Source of the DNA: Dongia_B sp035539075
GTDB taxonomy: Bacteria; Pseudomonadota; Alphaproteobacteria; Dongiales; Dongiaceae
DNA length: 64,000 bases
NCBI GenBank assembly: GCA_035539075.1
Contig: DATLJB010000005.1
Span: 1 to 64,000 of the forward strand
Direction: 5' to 3'
This document shows, in pieces, positions 33,597 to 42,735 of the stretch. Both the position numbers and the translations under genes were made by a program. A model generated the notes under the pieces. It saw nothing but the letters and a program-made list of their open reading frames with translations, had not been told where the DNA came from and did no database searches. The first letter of the stretch is position 1. The number at the start of each line of letters is the position of its first letter.

Positions 33597-34508
33597 TTGG
33601 ATAGGCTCGAAAAGGCGCTGATGAAGGCCCGCGAACAGCGGCGGGATGCGCTTGATCAGATTCGGGCGATCAACGGTCGCGATACGATCAGCAGAGTCGC
33701 AGGCGAGCTGAACGGCAACAAGGTCACAAGGCTGGAACCTGCGGCGCCGATGATCGAAGCGGTGGGTGAGGCGCCGGCCCAGGCACCCGCACAGACGCGG
33801 CGGGTCGATCTCGTGGAGCCGGAGCTGGTACGCAACCGCATCGTAGCGCGGCGCCAGAAGGAGCCGGCGGCGGATACGTTCAGGATATTGCGGACCAAGG
33901 TGATGCAGCTCATGGCCCGCAATAACCTGCGGTCGATCGCCGTCACCAGCCCGCGCTATGGCGATGGCAAGAGCACCATCGCCATCAACCTGGCGCTAAG
34001 CCTCGCCCTCGACGTGAAGCAGACGGTCTGCCTGGTGGATCTCGATTTCCGCCAGCCGAGCGTTCATCGCTATCTTGGGATCGAGCCGCAGCTCGGGCTG
34101 TGCGACTATCTCCTCCATGATACGCCGATAGCCCAGTGCCTGGTACGGCCGTCGCATGAGCGCATGGTGGTGCTGCCGACCAAGAGCCGGCTGGAGAACT
34201 CGTCCGAGACGCTGGGAACGCCAAAGATGGCGGCGCTGGCGCAGGAACTGAAGTCGCGCTACCCGGATCGCATCATCATCTATGACATGCCGCCGCTTCT
34301 GGCGCAGGACGACGCGATCGGCTTCCTGCCGCATGTCGACGGCGTTCTTCTCGTGGTGCGCGAAGGCGCCACGAAGATCGAGGAAGTGCGGCAGGCCATG
34401 CATCTCCTCTCCAATACAACGGTGGTCGGTACCGTTCTCAATAATGCCGCCGAACGCGGCTATAACCGCATGAACAATACCGCGGAACGCGGCAAAAAAC
34501 GGGCATGA
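33597..34508 (+). CDS. BY-kinase (CpsD/ExoP-C-type, XrtA-associated tyrosine autokinase)
   Basis: The 303-residue cytosolic ATPase has Walker A SPRYGDGKST (residues 118-127), Walker A' CLVDLD (145-150) and Walker B IIIYDMPPLL, as in bacterial tyrosine kinases. It is the separate C-terminal half of a split Wzz/kinase pair. The tail is NNAAERGYNRMNNTAERGKKRA with a single tyrosine instead of the usual Tyr cluster, so autophosphorylation is limited or absent. Its start is TTG 33597 with GGAG 8 bases ahead. It probably controls polymerisation with the chain-length protein. Confidence 0.9.
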   Translation: MDRLEKALMKAREQRRDALDQIRAINGRDTISRVAGELNGNKVTRLEPAAPMIEAVGEAPAQAPAQTRRVDLVEPELVRNRIVARRQKEPAADTFRILRTKVMQLMARNNLRSIAVTSPRYGDGKSTIAINLALSLALDVKQTVCLVDLDFRQPSVHRYLGIEPQLGLCDYLLHDTPIAQCLVRPSHERMVVLPTKSRLENSSETLGTPKMAALAQELKSRYPDRIIIYDMPPLLAQDDAIGFLPHVDGVLLVVREGATKIEEVRQAMHLLSNTTVVGTVLNNAAERGYNRMNNTAERGKKRA

Positions 34509-34530
34509 GTGCGGGGGCACGGGAGCGGCA

Positions 34531-35436
34531 ATGTACGAGCAGTTTTTCGGCCTGACGGGAAAGCCATTCTCGCTGTTGCCGGACGCAGATTTTCTCTTTA
34601 TGAGCCGGCGTCACCGCATGGCACTCAATCTGCTCGACTATGGGATCACCACCCAGGCCGGGTTCGTGGTCATTACCGGTGAGGTCGGGGCGGGGAAAAC
34701 CACAATTGTGCGGCGCTTTTTGCGCGGCGAGCACGAAGGACTGACGGTCGGCGTCGTCACCAATGCCAGCAGCGGCTTCGGCAACCTCATGAGCCTGATC
34801 TCCATGGCTTACGGCCTGGAGCATCGACAGCTCGATACCATTGCGCTTTACAATCAGTTCATCGAGTTTCTCGTCGCGCAATATGGCGAAGGGAAACGCA
34901 CCTTGCTGGTCATCGACGAAGCGCAGAATCTGAGTATCGACATGTTGGAAGACCTGCGGATGCTCTCCAACGTGAATAACGAGAAGGACCAGTTGCTGCA
35001 GGTGGTGCTGGTCGGACAGCCTGAACTGCTGGCGGTACTGAAGCAGCCGGAACTGCGCCAGTTCGCGCAGCGCATCGCCGTCCACTACCATCTGGAGCCG
35101 CTCGGCTACAAGGAGACGACGTCCTATATCCGCTATCGCCTGTCGGTGGTCGGCGGCAGGCCGGAGCTGTTCGATAATCTGGCCTGCATCGCCGCCCACT
35201 ACTTCACCGGCGGCGTGCCGCGCCTACTCAATCTCCTCTGCGATCTCGCGATGGTCTATGCCTTCGCCGAGGAAATGCGGCATGTCAATTTCGAGACCAT
35301 CGTTGACGTCGTGGCCGACCGCAGCTCGACGGGGCTCAGCCCCTTCCGGCCCTTGCCGGATGATTTCGAGCGCAACCGCTTCAAACAAGAAATCGCCAGC
35401 ATGCCGCATGCATCGGAAATCCTGGCCGCGTCCTGA
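34531..35436 (+). CDS. Secretion ATPase of exosortase loci (ExeA/GspA-like)
   Basis: 301 residues of the AAA ATPase family with the exosortase-linked GspA-like signature: MYEQFFGLTGKPFSLLPDADFLF at the N-terminus, Walker A TGEVGAGKTT (residues 49-58), Walker B LLVIDEAQNL (127-136), sensor R. This is the family recorded as XrtA/PEP-CTERM system-associated ATPase (TIGR03015). It follows the kinase by 22 bp. Probable role: an ATPase aiding assembly of the export or sorting apparatus; mechanism is unknown. It belongs to the companion set usually seen with XrtA rather than XrtD. Confidence 0.9.
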   Translation: MYEQFFGLTGKPFSLLPDADFLFMSRRHRMALNLLDYGITTQAGFVVITGEVGAGKTTIVRRFLRGEHEGLTVGVVTNASSGFGNLMSLISMAYGLEHRQLDTIALYNQFIEFLVAQYGEGKRTLLVIDEAQNLSIDMLEDLRMLSNVNNEKDQLLQVVLVGQPELLAVLKQPELRQFAQRIAVHYHLEPLGYKETTSYIRYRLSVVGGRPELFDNLACIAAHYFTGGVPRLLNLLCDLAMVYAFAEEMRHVNFETIVDVVADRSSTGLSPFRPLPDDFERNRFKQEIASMPHASEILAAS

Positions 35437-35448
35437 TAGGAGGAGGGC

Positions 35449-37905
35449 ATGGATCGATCTTTTCTTCGACTTTTACCGATTGCCGGGTTGCTGGCGACGA
35501 CGATGCTGGCAGGCTGCGGCGATCCGGATTCGCGGGCGGCAAAATACATCAAGCACGGCGAAGAGCTGATGGCAGAAGGGCAGCCGGACAAGGCGCGCCT
35601 GGAATTTCGCAATGCGATCAAAATCCGTCCCACGCTGGCGGAACCCTACTACCAGCTCGGCCTGATTGACGAGGCGGCGGGCGATCTGCAGGGTGCCTTC
35701 AATGACTATACGCGGGCAGAGCAGCAGGATCCCAATCATCGCGGCGCCCTGGTGAAGCTGGCCGGCTTCTATTTCGGCGCCGAGCGTTTCGATGATGCTC
35801 AGCGGCGCATCGATACGGTGTTGAAGTCATGGCCCGACGATGCCGGCGCCCACGCCCTGAATGGGGCGATCATGCTGCGGCGGCAGAACATGCAGGGGGC
35901 GGAAGCTGAAGTCGCGGCGGCGCTGAAAAGCGACCCGAAGAATATCCCGGCGATTTCCGTGCAGGTCGGCATCAACGACGCGCGTGGCGACTTGAAGAGC
36001 GCTGCCGAGGCACTGGACCATGGCATCGGCCTCAATCCCGCCGACACCTCGCTCATCATGTTGAAAGTCGGGCTCTTCAAGAAGCACAACCTGCCCGACA
36101 AGGTGGCCGAGGGCTACCAGCAGCTTTTCCAGCTGCATCCCCAGGAGCGCGGCTTCCGGGCCGAGGCGGCGGTCTATTTCACCAATCTTCCTGACCTTGT
36201 GCGGGCCGAGCAGATCCTGCGCGACGGTATCACCGCGATGCCGGATGATGTCGAAATGAAGCGCATGCTGGTTGCTTTCCTCGATCTCAAGAAGGGAATG
36301 GAGCCGGCGGAGCAGGAGTTGCACCAGCTGATTACGGCAGAGCCGGCCAACGACCGCTATCTTTTCTGGCTGACGGATCTCTATGTCCGGCATGAGCAGA
36401 CCGACCGCGCCGTCGACATCCTCAACCAGATCGTCTCGCAGGGAAATTCCGAAGATTCCGTCATGACCGCGCGCACCGCCCTGGCGCGCATCAGTTTCAG
36501 CAAAGGCGACAAGACTTCGGCCGAGCAGCAGCTGGCGACCGTCCTGTCGAAGCGTCCGAACAACCAGGATGCGCTGTTCCTGCGGGCCGCCATCAATAAT
36601 GCAGAGGGCCGCTATCAGCTGGCCATCACCGACCTGCGTTCGCTGCTGCGCGACCACCCGAAGGACCTCGAGGCCTCGCAATTGCTCGCCGAGGCGCTTG
36701 TCAAGGTCGGCCATGTCGACCTCGCGGCCGATACGCTGGCGGAGGTGCTGGAAGCCCAGCCCGGCAATCATGCGATCGAGGCGCGGCTGGCGCAGCTCTA
36801 TCACGTCAGCGGCGATGAGAAGCGCAGTGACATGCTGCTGAAGGCGGTGACCAGCGAGGCGCCGAATTATGCGGTCGGTTGGGAAAGCCAGGCCCGTATC
36901 GCCCTCGACCGCAAAGATATGAATTTCGCCGACGATGCCATCACCCATCTGGAACGCATGCCCGACCAGGCGGCGACGGCAGATTATCTGCGTGGCATGT
37001 GGTTGTTGGAGCAGTCGAAGACAGATGACGCCGTGGCGAAGTTTGCCGCGGTGCTGACCGGCAAGGCGAATTCGAGCCAGATGACGCCGGCCTTGGCCGC
37101 GCTGATCGAGGCGGAACGCCAGCGCGGTCGCCTCGACCGGGCGGTGAAATTCATCCAGACCTTGAAGTCGGACACAGCTAGCGTCCATATGGCCCTGGCC
37201 GATTGCTATATGTCGCTGAAACAGGTGGATGCGGCGGCAGAGGAATATGACCGCGCCATCGCGCTGATTTCCGGCAGCACGTCGCCGGCCATCATCGCGG
37301 CGGCGGCGACCCAGCCCTCGACCGATCAGCAGATCGGCAGCCAGGCCGACGCTTTCCTGGGACGGGCAAAAATCTATCTGGCGCAGGACAGGGCGAGCGA
37401 CGCCGCCGCCGTTTTGCAGAAGGCCGTCGCGGCCGTGCCGGGAGACCTGCGTCCGCGGCTGTTGCTGGCCAATATGGCCATGCAGCGGGGCGATCACGTC
37501 CAGGCGATTGCGCTCTATGAGGATATCCTATCGCGCAACCCGGATGTCCAGGTGGCGGCGAACAATTATGCCGAGCTGATTGCCGATTATCAGTACCAGG
37601 ATGCGTCGACGCTGGAAAAGGCGCGTCAGGTGGCCGACCGGTTCCAGGCCAGCGACAATCCGGCGCTGCTGGATACGGTAGCCTGGATCTATTACCGGCT
37701 TGGTCAGTACCAGACCGCGGCGAGCTTCATGGGGCGGGTGATGGCCAGCCCCGACGTGACGCCGCAGATGCGCTATCACTATGCGGCGGTGCTGTTGAAA
37801 CAGGGCAACAGGGAGCAGGCGGCGGCGGAACTGAAGAAGGCCACAGCGGCCGGCGATACCTATCCCGGCTTCGATGACGCCAAGCTGCTGCTGTCGCAGA
37901 TGTGA
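35449..37905 (+). CDS. prsT: TPR-repeat lipoprotein, PrsT-like
   Basis: 818 residues with a lipoprotein signal (MDRSFLRLLPIAGLLATTMLAGCG; lipobox Cys23) and about 20 tandem tetratricopeptide repeats, for example RLEFRNAIKIRPTLAEPYYQLGLI and AAVLQKAVAAVPGDLRPRLLLANM. This matches the PEP-CTERM TPR lipoprotein PrsT (TIGR02917) family, periplasmic or outer-membrane scaffolds of exosortase EPS loci. It follows GGAGGAGG. The stop codon overlaps or precedes the exosortase gene. It is intact and the longest gene of the operon. It may present polysaccharide or cargo to the export and sorting machinery; this is inference. Confidence 0.92.
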   Translation: MDRSFLRLLPIAGLLATTMLAGCGDPDSRAAKYIKHGEELMAEGQPDKARLEFRNAIKIRPTLAEPYYQLGLIDEAAGDLQGAFNDYTRAEQQDPNHRGALVKLAGFYFGAERFDDAQRRIDTVLKSWPDDAGAHALNGAIMLRRQNMQGAEAEVAAALKSDPKNIPAISVQVGINDARGDLKSAAEALDHGIGLNPADTSLIMLKVGLFKKHNLPDKVAEGYQQLFQLHPQERGFRAEAAVYFTNLPDLVRAEQILRDGITAMPDDVEMKRMLVAFLDLKKGMEPAEQELHQLITAEPANDRYLFWLTDLYVRHEQTDRAVDILNQIVSQGNSEDSVMTARTALARISFSKGDKTSAEQQLATVLSKRPNNQDALFLRAAINNAEGRYQLAITDLRSLLRDHPKDLEASQLLAEALVKVGHVDLAADTLAEVLEAQPGNHAIEARLAQLYHVSGDEKRSDMLLKAVTSEAPNYAVGWESQARIALDRKDMNFADDAITHLERMPDQAATADYLRGMWLLEQSKTDDAVAKFAAVLTGKANSSQMTPALAALIEAERQRGRLDRAVKFIQTLKSDTASVHMALADCYMSLKQVDAAAEEYDRAIALISGSTSPAIIAAAATQPSTDQQIGSQADAFLGRAKIYLAQDRASDAAAVLQKAVAAVPGDLRPRLLLANMAMQRGDHVQAIALYEDILSRNPDVQVAANNYAELIADYQYQDASTLEKARQVADRFQASDNPALLDTVAWIYYRLGQYQTAASFMGRVMASPDVTPQMRYHYAAVLLKQGNREQAAAELKKATAAGDTYPGFDDAKLLLSQM

Positions 37906-38012
37906 GGCCGGATGATGATGGCGTCTTCCTGGCCCATGCCCTTTCCGGCCCCGGTTACATCGAAGCGCGGTCGTTCGGCTTACCGGTCGGTCGGCGACAG
38001 GCGAGGATAGAG

Positions 38013-39680
38013 GTGTCCGGTCTGTCGCAAGCCAAGATCCGCTCCATGGTCGCTGCGCCGCAGGCGAGCCTGCAAGGAACGGGAACCGGGGGCGATGTCG
38101 CCGCGCCGTGGCTCTGGCCGCTTACCGGCGCGCTGGCGCTGGGGCTGTTCCTCTACATCTACTCGCCTTCCTTCGCGCCGCTGCTGCATTATTGGGAACG
38201 CGCCGAATACGGCCATGGCTATGTCATCCCCTTCATCGCCATTCTCTTCGCCTGGCACGACCTCAGCGAGCAGCGGCCGCTTCCGGCCGGCAGCTGGCGC
38301 GGCCTGGCTCTGCTGCTGATCGGCTTCGTCTGTCTCGTCGTCAGCCAGCTCTCCACCTTCAATGCGGTGGCCGTCTACGGCCTCATCCTGGGACTGGCGG
38401 GGCTGAGCGACTGCTTCCTCGGGCGGCGCGCGACCCGGGTCCTCGCGCCGGCTTTCATCTATCTCCTTTTTGCCGTGCCGCTGCCGGATTTTCTCTATGT
38501 CGACCTGTCGGCGCGGATGCAGCTGGTCTCCTCGACGCTCGGTGTCCAGATGCTGGAACTGGCGCGGGTGCCGGTGTTCCAGGACGGCAATATCATCGAT
38601 CTCGGCGGGCTGAAGCTACAGGTTGCGGAAGCTTGCAGCGGCCTGCGCTATCTCTTCCCCCTGGCGAGCCTCGGCTTTCTCGCCGCCTATCTGCTGAAGG
38701 ATGCGCCGTGGAAGCGCGTCATCGTCCTTCTCTCGACAGTTCCCATCACCATCCTGCTCAATGCGGCCCGTATCGCCGTGATCGGCATTACCGCCGATCG
38801 TTGGGGGCCGCAGATGGCGGAAGGCCTCATTCATGTCGTCGAAGGATGGGTGGTGTTCGGTCTTTGCGCCCTCGTTCTCTTGCTGGAGATCGCAGTGCTG
38901 CGCCGCATACCACCGCGCGGCGGCCGGTTTCGGCTGGACTATCTCGGCCCCGCCGGCTTCCCCTTGCTGGGTGGTCGGCCGCGAATGTCGCGTCCGGCCT
39001 GGACCGGGGGGGCGCTGGTGGCGGCGTTTCTCGTCGTGATGGCGCTGGGTGCGAGCGGCGGATATTGGGGACCGGCACCGACAACGGCGGTGACATTGCG
39101 TCCTGATCTTGCCGGCATCGTTCCGCTTCATCTTGGCGATTGGTCCGGCCATCGGCGGGTGCTTGACGCTGATGTGGTCGATGCCCTGGGCCTGACGGAT
39201 TACGTCGTGACGGACTACTTTGCCGAGGACCAGGCGAATCAGCCGGCGGTCAACCTCTATATCGGCTATTGGGCCAGTCAAAGCGTCGGCTCCGCCGCGC
39301 ATTCTCCCGCCAACTGCATTCCGGGCGGCGGTTGGCTGATCATGGATAAGCGCACTGTTGTGCTTCCATCGCAAGGCGGCGAGGCAAGCGGGCTGCGCGT
39401 CAACCGGCTCCTGATCGGCCATGATGACGTCCGGCAGCTGGTCTATTATTGGTTCGACCAGCGGGGCCGGGATCTCGTCAACGAATGGTCGGTGAAATGG
39501 TACCTGCTGCGCGACCGCATCGCGACCGGCCGCAGCGACGGCTTCCTTGTGCGCCTGGTGACGCCGATCGTCGGCCAGGATGAAGCCGGGGCTGACCGCA
39601 GATTGCAGCAGTTTCTCGACACCAGCCGGCTGTCGGCCGAAACCATGGCCGGCCTCTCACGCATGGTGGTGGCGGAATGA
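38013..39680 (+). CDS. xrtD: Exosortase fused to EpsI domain (XrtD-like)
   Basis: 555 residues. The N-terminal half has about eight membrane helices and the exosortase triad in order: Cys208 in VAEACSGLRYLF, Arg253 in LLNAARIAVIGI, His274 in EGLIHVVEGW. The C-terminal half (about residues 365-545) is an EpsI domain with LHLGDWSGHRRVLDADV and HSPANCIPGGGW. The fused layout fits the XrtD type specific for VPLPA-CTERM signals. GTG 38013 has GAGG upstream; a GTG at 37902 overlapping the TPR stop is an alternative. It is the enzyme expected to cut and anchor the VPLPA-CTERM protein at 28814. Downstream polymerase overlaps by ATGA. Confidence 0.9.
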   Translation: MSGLSQAKIRSMVAAPQASLQGTGTGGDVAAPWLWPLTGALALGLFLYIYSPSFAPLLHYWERAEYGHGYVIPFIAILFAWHDLSEQRPLPAGSWRGLALLLIGFVCLVVSQLSTFNAVAVYGLILGLAGLSDCFLGRRATRVLAPAFIYLLFAVPLPDFLYVDLSARMQLVSSTLGVQMLELARVPVFQDGNIIDLGGLKLQVAEACSGLRYLFPLASLGFLAAYLLKDAPWKRVIVLLSTVPITILLNAARIAVIGITADRWGPQMAEGLIHVVEGWVVFGLCALVLLLEIAVLRRIPPRGGRFRLDYLGPAGFPLLGGRPRMSRPAWTGGALVAAFLVVMALGASGGYWGPAPTTAVTLRPDLAGIVPLHLGDWSGHRRVLDADVVDALGLTDYVVTDYFAEDQANQPAVNLYIGYWASQSVGSAAHSPANCIPGGGWLIMDKRTVVLPSQGGEASGLRVNRLLIGHDDVRQLVYYWFDQRGRDLVNEWSVKWYLLRDRIATGRSDGFLVRLVTPIVGQDEAGADRRLQQFLDTSRLSAETMAGLSRMVVAE

Positions 39681-41188
39681 TTCTCGGCGCCCATCCCCGC
39701 GACGAGGCAGCGCGGACCGGGCCGGCGGGCCGGATACTGGGCGCCTCCCCATCGGCACCGGCAACCGGACTGGTAATGCCTGTGCACGGCCAGAGCGCAG
39801 CCGCCAATGCCAACCAGGCGGTGCCGCTATACGGTGTCAACGCGCCTCATGACGCGCTCTATCGCGGCCGCGTGATCTGGATATTCTGCTTCTGCTCATT
39901 CCTGGCGTTGCAGTTGAACCAGAGTTACGGCATGCCGGCGGCCGCCTTGTTCCTGGCGCCGTGGCTGATGATGTTCGTGCGGCGCATGCCGCTGCTGGTG
40001 AAGTCGGTCGCCCGGGATTGGCTGGTGCTGATACCGCCGAGCTTCGCAACCATCAGCGCAATCTGGTCGAGCGATCCGTCCTGGACCATGCGTGCCGGGA
40101 TCCAATACGGCGCCACCATCATCATCGGTATTGCCGCGGCCCGGCTGGTCGATCGCCGCGTCATCCTCACCAGCCTGCTGATGGCGTTGGCGACGGTCAC
40201 GATGGCGAGCCTGGTGCTGGTGGTGCGTTATGGCGGCTTCGCCAGCATGCATGGCGTCGCCGGCCTTTACGGCGCGAAGAACCAGTTCGCCAGCAGCTCC
40301 GCGATCCTGTTCATCGGCGCCGGCTATCTGCTGGTCTTTGCGCGCCGATCCTTCATCGAGAAAGTCATGGCATTCGGCCTGATGGGCGTCGCCATGCTGG
40401 GCATCTATTGCGGCCATTCCGCCGGCACGCTCGTCAGCCTGTTCGGCGTCGTCATGCTGGTCCTGACCTTTCATATGTTGCGCAAGGGCGGCACCATCGC
40501 CATTCTCGGCGTCATCAGCTTGTTCTTCGCGATGCCGGTGCCGATCGTCCTGGTCGGCAGCGACACAATCTTTGCCCGCATCCTGCAGGCCCTTGGCAAG
40601 GATTCCACCCTGACCGGCCGCACCGATCTCTGGGATGTCGCCTTCCAGCAGATCCAGAGCCACATGCTGCTGGGCGGCGGCTATCAGGCATTCTGGCGTA
40701 TCGGCAATGCGCCTGCGGAGAAACTGTGGGCGATGTTCGGCATCGTCAACAAGACCGGCTTCAATTTCCACAACGAGTATATCAACACCACGGTCGATCT
40801 CGGCCTGGTCGGCCTGCTGATCATCCTCGCGGTGCTGGCCTCGGTCGCCTTTCGCTCGCTGCAGATCCGCTGGCGGCGGCCGCAGGATCTGCTGAGCGCC
40901 TTTCACACGATCTTCTTCTTCTACCTGTTTCTGACCTTCGTCGAGGCCGAGTTCTTCTACCAGTTCTTCCTCTCGCCGATCATTCTCTGCATTGCCTGGT
41001 CGGATCGCAAGCTGGCCACGAGCCCGGTGGCGCGCCGCCTGCCGGCGGCCGTGTCGCCGCCGGCATCCCCGCCGCGGCCCGCCACCGCCGATCCGGCCGG
41101 CGGGACGCCGAAGCCCGCCGCCGGCGCTACCGTGACAGCGCGGGAATTCCTGCTCGGGCGGCGCGTTCCAGCGGAGCGAACGACGTGA
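39677..41188 (+). CDS. O-antigen ligase/polymerase family protein (Wzy-like, ExoQ-like)
   Basis: A 503-residue multi-spanning protein with the Wzy_C/O-antigen ligase pattern: many helices, then LTGRTDLWDVAFQQIQSHMLLGGGYQAFW (periplasmic loop with the conserved H-x-L-x-G region), NFHNEYINTTVDLGLVGLL and a final helix cluster. Such proteins polymerise lipid-linked repeat units in the periplasm (ExoQ in succinoglycan) or ligate to lipid A. Start ATG overlaps the exosortase stop. The N-terminal 60 residues are Ala/Pro-rich and soluble; the C-terminus is also Pro/Ala-rich. Polymerase is preferred because of the flippase next door. Confidence 0.86.
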   Translation: MILGAHPRDEAARTGPAGRILGASPSAPATGLVMPVHGQSAAANANQAVPLYGVNAPHDALYRGRVIWIFCFCSFLALQLNQSYGMPAAALFLAPWLMMFVRRMPLLVKSVARDWLVLIPPSFATISAIWSSDPSWTMRAGIQYGATIIIGIAAARLVDRRVILTSLLMALATVTMASLVLVVRYGGFASMHGVAGLYGAKNQFASSSAILFIGAGYLLVFARRSFIEKVMAFGLMGVAMLGIYCGHSAGTLVSLFGVVMLVLTFHMLRKGGTIAILGVISLFFAMPVPIVLVGSDTIFARILQALGKDSTLTGRTDLWDVAFQQIQSHMLLGGGYQAFWRIGNAPAEKLWAMFGIVNKTGFNFHNEYINTTVDLGLVGLLIILAVLASVAFRSLQIRWRRPQDLLSAFHTIFFFYLFLTFVEAEFFYQFFLSPIILCIAWSDRKLATSPVARRLPAAVSPPASPPRPATADPAGGTPKPAAGATVTAREFLLGRRVPAERTT

Positions 41189-41238
41189 TCGACCATTCCA
41201 CACTGACCGTTTTTATCGCCGAGCTGAAAGAGTAAACC

Positions 41239-42735
41239 GTGGCCAACCCATCACCCAATTACCGTCAGGCGGCCTCGCGCGGCGCCTATGCCGCCGGCAT
41301 GCAGCAGGTGGTGCGCATTTCCCTGCAGATCCTTTCCGCCGTTGTGCTGTCGCGCCTGCTGAAGCCGGAAGATTTCGGTGTCTATGCCATGGTGACGCCG
41401 ATCGCCACATTTGTCGGCCTGTTCCAGGATATGGGGCTGCAGCAGGCAGTCATCCAGCGCAAGGATATCACGCCGGATCTGATCAATCGCCTCTACTGGC
41501 TGAACTTCTCGGCCACCTGCGTGATCGCCGTCGTGCTTGTCGCCGTCAGCCCATTAGTTGCCTGGTTCTACCATGATGATCGCGTCCTGCCGCTGACGGC
41601 GGCGCTTGCCGTGACGATCATCCTGGGCGGCATCGTCTTCCAGCATCATGCGGTGATGCAGCGCAATCTCCAGTTCCAGAAACTGGCGATGATCGACATG
41701 TCCTGCGCCGTGGTGAGCTTCGTGACGGCGGTGACGACGGCTGCGATCTGGCACAGCTACTGGTCTTTCTGGCTGTCCGGCGTCGCCTCGGTGGCGCTGT
41801 TCGGCCTGCTGGCCAGCAGGGTCTCCGGTTGGCGTCCGGGACGACCGACCTTGCGCGGGGATACCGGTGGATTGCTGCGTTTCGGCGCCCATCTGACCGG
41901 CGCCAATGTCGTCAACTACTTCGCCCGCAACCTCGACAACGTGCTGATCGGCCATGCCTGGGGACCGATCCAGCTCGGCTTCTATGACCGCGCCTATAAG
42001 CTGCTGCTGTTCCCGATCTACGGCGTCTACGGCCCCCTGATGGGCATCATGATGCCGGTGCTGAGCCGCCTGCAGGGCGAGCCGGAACGCATGCGCAATG
42101 CTTATTATCGCTTCGTCGGCCTGGTGACCTTGATCGCCATGCCGGGGATCGCGCTGGCCTTCGCTGCACCCAGGGAAGTGATCACGCTGCTGCTCGGTGC
42201 GCGATGGCTGCCGACCGCGGAGATTTTCGGCTGGCTGGGTGCGGTGGCGCTGTTCCAGCCGATGACCATGACGCTTGGCACCCTGCTGATGGCGAAAGGG
42301 CAGAGCAAGACCATTTTGTGGATGACCGCGGTCCTGAGCTGCACGGCGGTCGCCGCCTTCTTCATCGGCCTGCCCGATGGCGGCGTCGGTGTCGCCCGCG
42401 CCTATACGATCGAGGAATATCTCTGCCGCCTGCCGCTGCAGCTATGGGTCGTCACCCGCGGCGGCCATGTGCGGCTGCGCGACCTGATGATCCGCTGGCT
42501 GCCGCTGATGATCTCCGCCGGCCTCACCATCCTGGCCGCCGAGGGGCTGCGTTATCTCGGCCTGTCCGGCGTTCCCCTGCTGCTCGCGCTGGGCGTCGAA
42601 TCTTACCTCTGTGCCGTCGCGCTGCTGTCGCTCAGCAGGGCCGGCCGCGGCACCATCAAGGATGTCTGGGGCATGATCAATGAAGGCTTGATCATGCTGC
42701 GCCTGCGGCCGGCCCCATCCGCGGTTTCAGGTTGA
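41239..42735 (+). CDS. Polysaccharide flippase, MOP superfamily (Wzx/ExoT-like)
   Basis: A 498-residue membrane protein with about 12-14 helices and Wzx/MATE-type features, starting YRQAASRGAYAAGMQQVVRISLQILSAVVLSRLLKPEDFGVYAM. The SRLLKPEDFGVYAM segment is typical of polysaccharide flippases that move undecaprenyl-linked repeat units across the inner membrane. The start is GTG 41239 with AAAGAG ahead. It shares a TGATG overlap with the acyltransferase downstream. Partner of the polymerase encoded just upstream, so this is a Wzx/Wzy-dependent pathway. Confidence 0.9.
   Translation: MANPSPNYRQAASRGAYAAGMQQVVRISLQILSAVVLSRLLKPEDFGVYAMVTPIATFVGLFQDMGLQQAVIQRKDITPDLINRLYWLNFSATCVIAVVLVAVSPLVAWFYHDDRVLPLTAALAVTIILGGIVFQHHAVMQRNLQFQKLAMIDMSCAVVSFVTAVTTAAIWHSYWSFWLSGVASVALFGLLASRVSGWRPGRPTLRGDTGGLLRFGAHLTGANVVNYFARNLDNVLIGHAWGPIQLGFYDRAYKLLLFPIYGVYGPLMGIMMPVLSRLQGEPERMRNAYYRFVGLVTLIAMPGIALAFAAPREVITLLLGARWLPTAEIFGWLGAVALFQPMTMTLGTLLMAKGQSKTILWMTAVLSCTAVAAFFIGLPDGGVGVARAYTIEEYLCRLPLQLWVVTRGGHVRLRDLMIRWLPLMISAGLTILAAEGLRYLGLSGVPLLLALGVESYLCAVALLSLSRAGRGTIKDVWGMINEGLIMLRLRPAPSAVSG

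Noticed and set aside
41185..41235. 16-codon GTG frame between polymerase and flippase
   Set aside because: Too short and without a ribosome site; probably chance, although it overlaps the polymerase stop.
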